Below, one piece after another: positions 59,753-64,000 of a stretch of DNA of 64,000 nt. The DNA is taken from contig NZ_JBHTCO010000013.1 in NCBI RefSeq assembly GCF_042665295.1, forward strand, positions 62,001 through 126,000, in the 5' to 3' direction. Source of the DNA: Scopulibacillus_A cellulosilyticus (GTDB lineage Bacteria; Bacillota; Bacilli; Bacillales; Sporolactobacillaceae). Numbering within the stretch: position 1 is the stretch's first letter; each line of letters opens with the position of its first letter. Position numbers and translations under genes: made by a program. The notes under the pieces were generated by a model. The model did not search any database and had not been told where the DNA came from. It saw only the letters and a list, made by a program, of their open reading frames with translations.

Positions 59753-60442
59753 TTGCCTAAACGTTATTGGTGGATTCTTATTACATATATTCTTTGCCAA
59801 CTGTCCGGAATTCTAGCCGTCATTACGCCGATTTTACATATTGTCCCTGTATCACAGCGTGCCGGTGTATGGACTATTATATCCTTTTCGATTACTTTAA
59901 TTGTTTTCCTGCTTTTATTAAAGCCTGAATGGTCGAAAATACATGAACCGCATCAAGCATCGCTGGCTGATTCCGCACTTTGGGCTTTCGGGGGAATCTT
60001 TCTCGTATTTGTTGCTCAGATTGTCGCCGGATTAATTGAACAGCATATTTTCGGCGAGAGTTCTGAATCGAAAAATACAGATCAAATCATGGATATGGCC
60101 AAAATGTCGCCGTATGTCATTCTTGTCATTAGTATAATCGGTCCTATACTTGAAGAAACGGTCTTTAGAAAAGTCATTTTTGGATCAATTTATAAAAAAA
60201 CCAATTTCTTTATTGCCGGCTTAATCAGTTCTTTAATTTTTGCCTTTGCCCATATGGATAAGCATATTCTCGTCTATACTCTTGTTGGCTTTGTCCTTTG
60301 TTATTTATACAAAAAAAGCGGCCGGATTATTGTATCCATGTTTGCCCACGCAGCTATGAATTCATTAGTTGTTTTACTTACTTTTTCTGGTATCCAAAAT
60401 ATTAAACAACAATTTATACATTTTATTGGAGGCTTTATGTAA
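59753..60442 (+). CDS. ydiL: CPBP-family intramembrane metalloprotease (YdiL)
   Basis: 229 residues with about six or seven membrane helices. CPBP/CAAX-protease motifs are in order: motif 1 LEETVFRKVIFG (EExxxR), motif 2 IFAFAHMDKH, motif 3 HAAMNSL. TTG start with GGAGGAG 10 nt upstream. Substrate unknown; some relatives act as CAAX proteases or in membrane peptide processing. Next to groES as in B. subtilis; ydiK follows directly. Confidence 0.86.
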   Translation: MPKRYWWILITYILCQLSGILAVITPILHIVPVSQRAGVWTIISFSITLIVFLLLLKPEWSKIHEPHQASLADSALWAFGGIFLVFVAQIVAGLIEQHIFGESSESKNTDQIMDMAKMSPYVILVISIIGPILEETVFRKVIFGSIYKKTNFFIAGLISSLIFAFAHMDKHILVYTLVGFVLCYLYKKSGRIIVSMFAHAAMNSLVVLLTFSGIQNIKQQFIHFIGGFM

Positions 60443-60631
60443 ATGGCTAACGGAAACCGGCTGACATGGGGGGTCGTCTATCTTTTATTTGGAGCCGCTT
60501 TTACCTTCTTTGCTGTATATGAAGGCAGAGAAACAATGTGGAATGCGACAACCATTCTATTATCAGCCCTGGCAGCGTTTGATATTCAAAATGCATTATT
60601 TCATTTCCTTCGAATGATACGAAAAAGGTAA
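60443..60631 (+). CDS. ydiK: Small membrane protein YdiK (DUF4305)
   Basis: 62 residues, two membrane helices (LTWGVVYLLFGAAFTFFAVY and ATTILLSALAAFDIQNALF) and a basic end. Starts right after the ydiL stop; ribosome binding site TTGGAGG is inside ydiL. The last codon's stop is the first base group of a family-B repeat. Confidence 0.82.
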   Translation: MANGNRLTWGVVYLLFGAAFTFFAVYEGRETMWNATTILLSALAAFDIQNALFHFLRMIRKR

Positions 60632-60762
60632 AGAAAACTTGCCGATTGGCAAGCCTTAAAAGGCGCAGACAGAGGCTTAGTTGCGCTTATACTTTTTACC
60701 TAAAATTTGCCTCTACATCGAATCTCATCTGTGCTGCAATTTTTACTTTCTAAAAGTGTAAA
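60629..60762 (+). repeat. Family-B dispersed repeat, full-length copy
   Basis: TAAAGAAAACTTGCCGATTG with GCAAGCCTTAAAAGGCGCAG, then GCTTATACTTTTTACC and TTTTTACTTTCTAAAAGTGT. Aligned end to end with 5324-5508. Begins at the ydiK stop codon. Confidence 0.75.
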
Positions 60763-60766
60763 ATTA

Positions 60767-60800
60767 AAAAGCATCCTCAGATATTATTGAGGATGCTTTT
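60767..60800 (-). terminator. Terminator overlapping the map 3' end
   Basis: GCATCCTCA / TGAGGATGC with the map stop codon in the loop side; on the minus strand it is followed by TTTTTAATTTT. Confidence 0.8.
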
Positions 60801-61545
60801 CTAATGTTGTTAAAATGATTGGACCATCTTTCGTAATAGCAATGGTATGCTCATATTGTGCGGATAAAGAGCCATCAGCTGTACGGGCCGTCCAACCGTT
60901 ATTATCAAGTTTTGACCGCCAATCGCCTGTATTGATCATCGGCTCAATGGTGATCACCATACCTTCTTTCAAACGAAGCCCTTTACCTTTTAAACCGTAA
61001 TGAGGGACTTGCGGTTCTTCATGCAAGGTTGGTCCAATACCATGTCCTACAAAATCTCTGACAACACTATAGCCTTTAGGCTCGACAAAAGTTTGAATAG
61101 CGTGGCCGATATCCCCTATACGGTTTCCGATAACTGCCTGCTTAATGCCTTCATAAAGGGATGCTTCAGTCACTTCTAACAAATCCTGAGCTTGTTTTGA
61201 AACTTCCCCTACAGCGTAAGACCAGGCTGAATCAGCTAAAGCGCCGTTAAGATTAACAACCATATCAATTGTGACAATATCTCCATTTTTCAATGGCGTA
61301 TCTGTTGGAAAGCCATGGCAAATTTCATCATTGACTGAGGCGCATGTCGCAAATTGATAGCCATTATAGCCTTTTTGCTCAGGCGTTGCGCCATGTTCTG
61401 CCAAATACCCTTCAACAAATTCATCAATCTCGTTAGTTGTAACCCCCGGTTTAATCAGTTTCTTAATTTCTTGATGGGTCCTTGCCAGGAGCTCCCCAGC
61501 TTCTTTCATTTTAGCTATTTCATTCATTGATTTAAGTTGTATCAT
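60784..61545 (-). CDS. map: Type I methionine aminopeptidase
   Basis: 253 residues. Removes N-terminal Met from new proteins with two metal ions. Metal ligands: ATCASVNDEICHGFP, VTIDMVVNLNGALADSAW (two Asp), VGHGIGPTLHEEPQV (His) and MVITIEPMI (Glu). ATG at 61545 fits best; two further in-frame ATGs directly precede it. It stands outside the ribosomal-protein cluster, so it is likely the YflG-like second enzyme. Confidence 0.92.
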   Translation of the reverse strand: MIQLKSMNEIAKMKEAGELLARTHQEIKKLIKPGVTTNEIDEFVEGYLAEHGATPEQKGYNGYQFATCASVNDEICHGFPTDTPLKNGDIVTIDMVVNLNGALADSAWSYAVGEVSKQAQDLLEVTEASLYEGIKQAVIGNRIGDIGHAIQTFVEPKGYSVVRDFVGHGIGPTLHEEPQVPHYGLKGKGLRLKEGMVITIEPMINTGDWRSKLDNNGWTARTADGSLSAQYEHTIAITKDGPIILTTLEKHPQ

Positions 61546-61708
61546 CATCATCCCGCCCTTAAAAAATGTTCCTTATACACTATGCATACTTCATATTCAC
61601 GATACAGTTACTCTTTATACTATCCAAATTTACGGCATAGAAGCAATTAACCCATCAATATCTTAACAAAAAAGAAGCTAAAAAGATAATGACATGTTAT
61701 TTACTCTT

Positions 61709-61765
61709 ATGAAAACTTGACCGGTGCCAAGCCGTAAAAGTCCTGGATCATTAAAATGCGCCGCA
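61709..61765 (+). repeat. Partial family-B repeat
   Basis: ATGAAAACTTGACCGGTGCC then AAGCCGTAAAAGTCC matches the left part of family B, again with paired changes in the hairpin (ACCGGT core). The right part is not recognised. Rest of the 283-bp gap has no feature I can name. Confidence 0.5.
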
Positions 61766-61822
61766 GCATATTCAAAGGCGCAGCCCGCTTTCTTTAACAT
61801 CAAATGCATATTCCTATAAAAA

Positions 61823-61860
61823 ACGACTGAGCCGTTACATATCCTGGCTCAGCCTTTTTA
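61823..61860 (-). terminator. Terminator after tatC
   Basis: GCTGAGCC / GGCTCAG on the minus strand followed by TCGTTTTTT; the tatC stop is in the loop. Confidence 0.75.
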
Positions 61861-62572
61861 CAGATTGTCTGTATGCAAATTTAGAAATAACTATACTAAT
61901 CTCATATAAAATAATTAATGGCACAGTCACCATTAAATGTGACATTAACTCCGGCGGTGTAATAATTCCCGCGATCACAAGCAATACAAAATACGCATAT
62001 TTCCGAATTTTTGTTAAAAACTGAGGTGTAATAATCCCTAACCTGGTTAAAAACATGACGAGCATTGGCATTTCAAATAAAAAACCAAAAGGTAAAGTTA
62101 ATTGCAGTAAAAACGAAAAATATTCATTAATGCCAATCTCATTTTGTATATGCAATGCTTTACTTAAATTACCCATGAATCCTACGACAAATGGAAACAG
62201 TATATAGTACGAAAAGGCGATCCCTATAAGAAATAGAATTAGCGTTACAGGAATATAGGATAATGTGACTTTACGCTCATGCTCGTATAATCCGGGGCTT
62301 ACAAACGCCCATAGTTGATACATAATAAGAGGCGATACAAGAACAATCCCGATAATGAAAGCAAATTCCATGTAGACATTTAATGGATCAGTGACGCGAA
62401 AAGCATTCATAGCAATATCTTGGGCTTGTTCGGAATGTTGCAAATATATAATCACTGGTTTAGCCACTAACATGCCTATGATAAATGTGACAAAAAAGCC
62501 AAAAACAACAATCATTAACCGCTTTCTTAGTTCATTTAAGTGATCTACTACACTCATTCGCTTATTTGACAT
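61835..62572 (-). CDS. tatC: Twin-arginine translocase subunit TatC
   Basis: 245 residues with six membrane helices. Substrate-recognition and core of the Tat export pathway for folded proteins. SVVDHLNELRKRL at the N-terminus (conserved RxxL-like), SPGLYEHERK and the FLFEMPMLVMFLTRLG motif. ATG at 62572 is used (AGGATG upstream); it overlaps the tatA end by 11 bp. Confidence 0.94.
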   Translation of the reverse strand: MSNKRMSVVDHLNELRKRLMIVVFGFFVTFIIGMLVAKPVIIYLQHSEQAQDIAMNAFRVTDPLNVYMEFAFIIGIVLVSPLIMYQLWAFVSPGLYEHERKVTLSYIPVTLILFLIGIAFSYYILFPFVVGFMGNLSKALHIQNEIGINEYFSFLLQLTLPFGFLFEMPMLVMFLTRLGIITPQFLTKIRKYAYFVLLVIAGIITPPELMSHLMVTVPLIILYEISIVISKFAYRQSVKRLSQDM

Positions 62573-62753
62573 TGCTAACATCCTGCTTTTTATTCTTTTC
62601 GTCCTCATCATCTTCCGCTAAACCATTTGTAGCTTTTTTAAACTCCCTGAGCGTTTGTCCTGCTGCCTTGCCTAATTGGGGGAGCTTTTTTGGACCAAAA
62701 ATAACTAAGGCGACAATAGCGATTAAGATAATGCTGCCTGGTCCTAAGCCCAT
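62562..62753 (-). CDS. tatA: Twin-arginine translocase subunit TatA
   Basis: 63 residues. N-terminal membrane helix (SIILIAIVALVIFG), hinge FGPKKLPQLGKAAG and an amphipathic helix with an acidic tail, typical of TatA/TatAy. Forms the export pore with TatC. Just 2 bp from rex. Confidence 0.93.
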   Translation of the reverse strand: MGLGPGSIILIAIVALVIFGPKKLPQLGKAAGQTLREFKKATNGLAEDDEDEKNKKQDVSNVK

Positions 62754-62755
62754 TG

Positions 62756-63406
62756 TTATTCACCTCCCTTGTCTATAGGTTCCATTGGATAATTTTTCAA
62801 TAAGTATACCATAGACTGCAATTCAACAGAAAGATCAATATGATGAATAAGTATGTTGTCCGGTAAAGATAATCTTACCGGTGTAAAATTGAGTATACCA
62901 CTTATTCCGGTTAATACAAGCCTGTCAGCGACTAACTGCGCCGCACTGGCCGGCACGGTCAGTATGGCGGCTGGAATATTGTTATTATCACCGCCCGCCA
63001 AATCATCAAGATGATAAATCGGTGTATCTGCTATTTTCTTGCCAATCTTTGATTCATCAATATCATAAGCCCTGATGATCCTTGTATTATTATTTTTATG
63101 AAAGTTGTATTTTAATAATGCCGTCCCTAAGTTACCTACACCTATCAGAATCACTTCAGTCACTTCATCTTGATTTAGGAGCCCTCTTAAAAAGTTTATG
63201 AGATGATCGACATCATAACCATAGCCTTTTTTTCCTAATGCACCTAAGTAAGATAAATCCCTTCTGATCGTAGCGGAGTCTATTTGAACCGACTGACTAA
63301 ATTCCGAAGATGAAATCCGGTTTTTCCCCAATGAATGTAAATGCTGTAATGTACGGTAATATAATGGCAAACGTTTTGCCGTTGCCTGCGGTATTCTTTC
63401 TATCAT
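62756..63406 (-). CDS. rex: Redox-sensing transcriptional repressor Rex
   Basis: 216 residues. N-terminal winged helix (TAKRLPLYYRTLQHLHSLGK; IDSATIRRDLSYLGALGKKG), Rossmann NAD(H) domain (VILIGVGNLGTALLKYNF). Represses respiratory and fermentative genes when NADH/NAD is low. Ahead of tatA as ydiH is in B. subtilis. Confidence 0.95.
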   Translation of the reverse strand: MIERIPQATAKRLPLYYRTLQHLHSLGKNRISSSEFSQSVQIDSATIRRDLSYLGALGKKGYGYDVDHLINFLRGLLNQDEVTEVILIGVGNLGTALLKYNFHKNNNTRIIRAYDIDESKIGKKIADTPIYHLDDLAGGDNNNIPAAILTVPASAAQLVADRLVLTGISGILNFTPVRLSLPDNILIHHIDLSVELQSMVYLLKNYPMEPIDKGGE

Positions 63407-63427
63407 TTATGCACGCCCTCCCGAGAA

Positions 63428-63913
63428 TCACTCTTGTTCTTCTCTCAGATAATCTCCGCTTTTTCCTCCTGTTTTTTTGTTTAAATAAGTCGGACCAATA
63501 ACCATGCCTTTATCCAACGCTTTACACATATCATAAACTGTTAATGCGGCGGCAGAAGCAGCAGTTAATGCCTCCATTTCAACGCCTGTCGGTCCTTTGG
63601 TTTTTACAAATGCCGTAATATGTAAACGGTATGGCGAAGTTTCCCATCTAAAAGTAATATCCACACCGGAAAGTGCCAATGGGTGACACATCGGTATAAT
63701 CTGTGACGTATTTTTCGCTGCCATAATACCTGCCACTTGAGCAACCGACAGAACATCACCTTTTTTGACTGTTTGGTTAACGATGGCTTTATATATTTCT
63801 TCATTAACCTCAACACTTGTGCTTGCTTGAGCGGTACGGACTGTAGATTCCTTATCAGAAACATCAACCATTTTTGCCCGCCCTTGGTCATTAATATGAG
63901 TTAAACGATTCAT
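63428..63913 (-). CDS. moaC: Cyclic pyranopterin monophosphate synthase MoaC
   Basis: 161 residues. Second step of molybdenum cofactor synthesis. LTHINDQGRAKMVDVSDK, PMCHPLALSGVDI, KGPTGVEMEALTAASAAALTVYDMCKA and the conserved Asp region match MoaC. ATG at 63913 preceded by GGAGG. Upstream neighbour of rex, as in other Bacillales. Confidence 0.95.
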   Translation of the reverse strand: MNRLTHINDQGRAKMVDVSDKESTVRTAQASTSVEVNEEIYKAIVNQTVKKGDVLSVAQVAGIMAAKNTSQIIPMCHPLALSGVDITFRWETSPYRLHITAFVKTKGPTGVEMEALTAASAAALTVYDMCKALDKGMVIGPTYLNKKTGGKSGDYLREEQE

Positions 63914-63964
63914 GTTAACCTCCATTGGCAGATTTATTTATATCACTGCATGGGATTATGCTAA

Positions 63965-64000
63965 TTAAATCAGTTTTGCCTTGATCCCCTTAGCTTTAAG
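63965..64000 (-). CDS. C-terminal tail of an upstream gene, cut by window edge
   Basis: Minus-strand frame LKAKGIKAKLI then TAA, reaching the window edge. Too short to identify; in related genomes an ABC-F protein gene (ydiF) lies here, but this tail alone does not prove it. Confidence 0.3.
   Translation of the reverse strand, partial: LKAKGIKAKLI

Noticed and set aside
1..64000. CRISPR arrays, rRNA or tRNA genes
   Set aside because: No regularly spaced direct repeats with unique spacers and no recognisable rRNA or tRNA sequence was found on either strand by reading.

Overview
The window is chromosomal DNA from an endospore-forming member of the Bacillales (low-GC Gram-positive). The evidence is strict Bacillus-like gene order for the housekeeping blocks (gatCAB; camS-ligA-pcrA-pcrB-yerC; adenine deaminase; the 12-gene pur operon; yebG-yebE; pbuG-guaA; groESL-ydiL-ydiK-tatC-tatA-rex-moaC) plus spore genes (GerPF-like, GerAB-like, YjcZ-like, a collagen-like spore-surface protein). 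Most core genes are on the minus strand. I cannot assign a genus from sequence alone.

Layout. 1-2.1 kb: gatC-gatA-gatB (gatB cut by the edge). 2.3-18.3 kb: a metabolic block lying between gatC and camS. It holds an acetyltransferase, a cystine-type ABC importer (tcyABC-like), arginine catabolism (rocR, rocD, rocF, and rocA further on), choline-to-glycine-betaine conversion (gbsR, gbsA, gbsB) with a CHT1-like sodium/choline symporter broken by a frameshift, and an M20 amidohydrolase. 18.4-28.1 kb: a YpzI-like small protein, camS, ligA, pcrA, pcrB, a TrpR-like regulator, adenine deaminase and a TSUP permease. 28.2-41.3 kb: purEKBCSQLFMNHD behind a PurBox pair and a guanine-type riboswitch. 41.6-48.3 kb: yebG, yebE, an Hsp20-like gene, a small membrane protein, pbuG (with its own PurBox pair and guanine-type riboswitch), guaA and scoAB. 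48.5-57.4 kb: an accessory spore and mobile-element region. It holds a truncated yebA, a YjcZ-like peptide, two tandem GerPF-like genes, two GerAB-like permeases (one frameshifted), a serine recombinase that has lost several catalytic residues, a collagen-like protein, an integrase tail, and two possible micro-ORFs. 57.4-64 kb: groESL with CIRCE, ydiL, ydiK, map, tatC, tatA, rex and moaC.

How the parts work together. RocF, RocD and RocA form a complete route from arginine through ornithine and glutamate semialdehyde to glutamate. The rocD promoter is sigma-54 type with two RocR-like upstream dyads. GbsA and GbsB make glycine betaine. The divergent gbsR and gbsA promoters each carry the same dyad, GTTAAA-N6-TTTAAC, just downstream of the predicted start, which suggests roadblock repression by GbsR. 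The pur operon and pbuG share a two-layer control: PurR at the promoter and a guanine-sensing leader.

The least explained signal is three families of dispersed intergenic repeats: an inverted TGTTCAAAAA element (A), an AAAACTTGCCGATTGGCAAGC element (B) and a CATCAGTGGGGG hairpin element (C). They sit in operon spacers, leaders and gene ends, and in at least one case supply a gene's stop codon. No rRNA, tRNA or CRISPR array was recognised.
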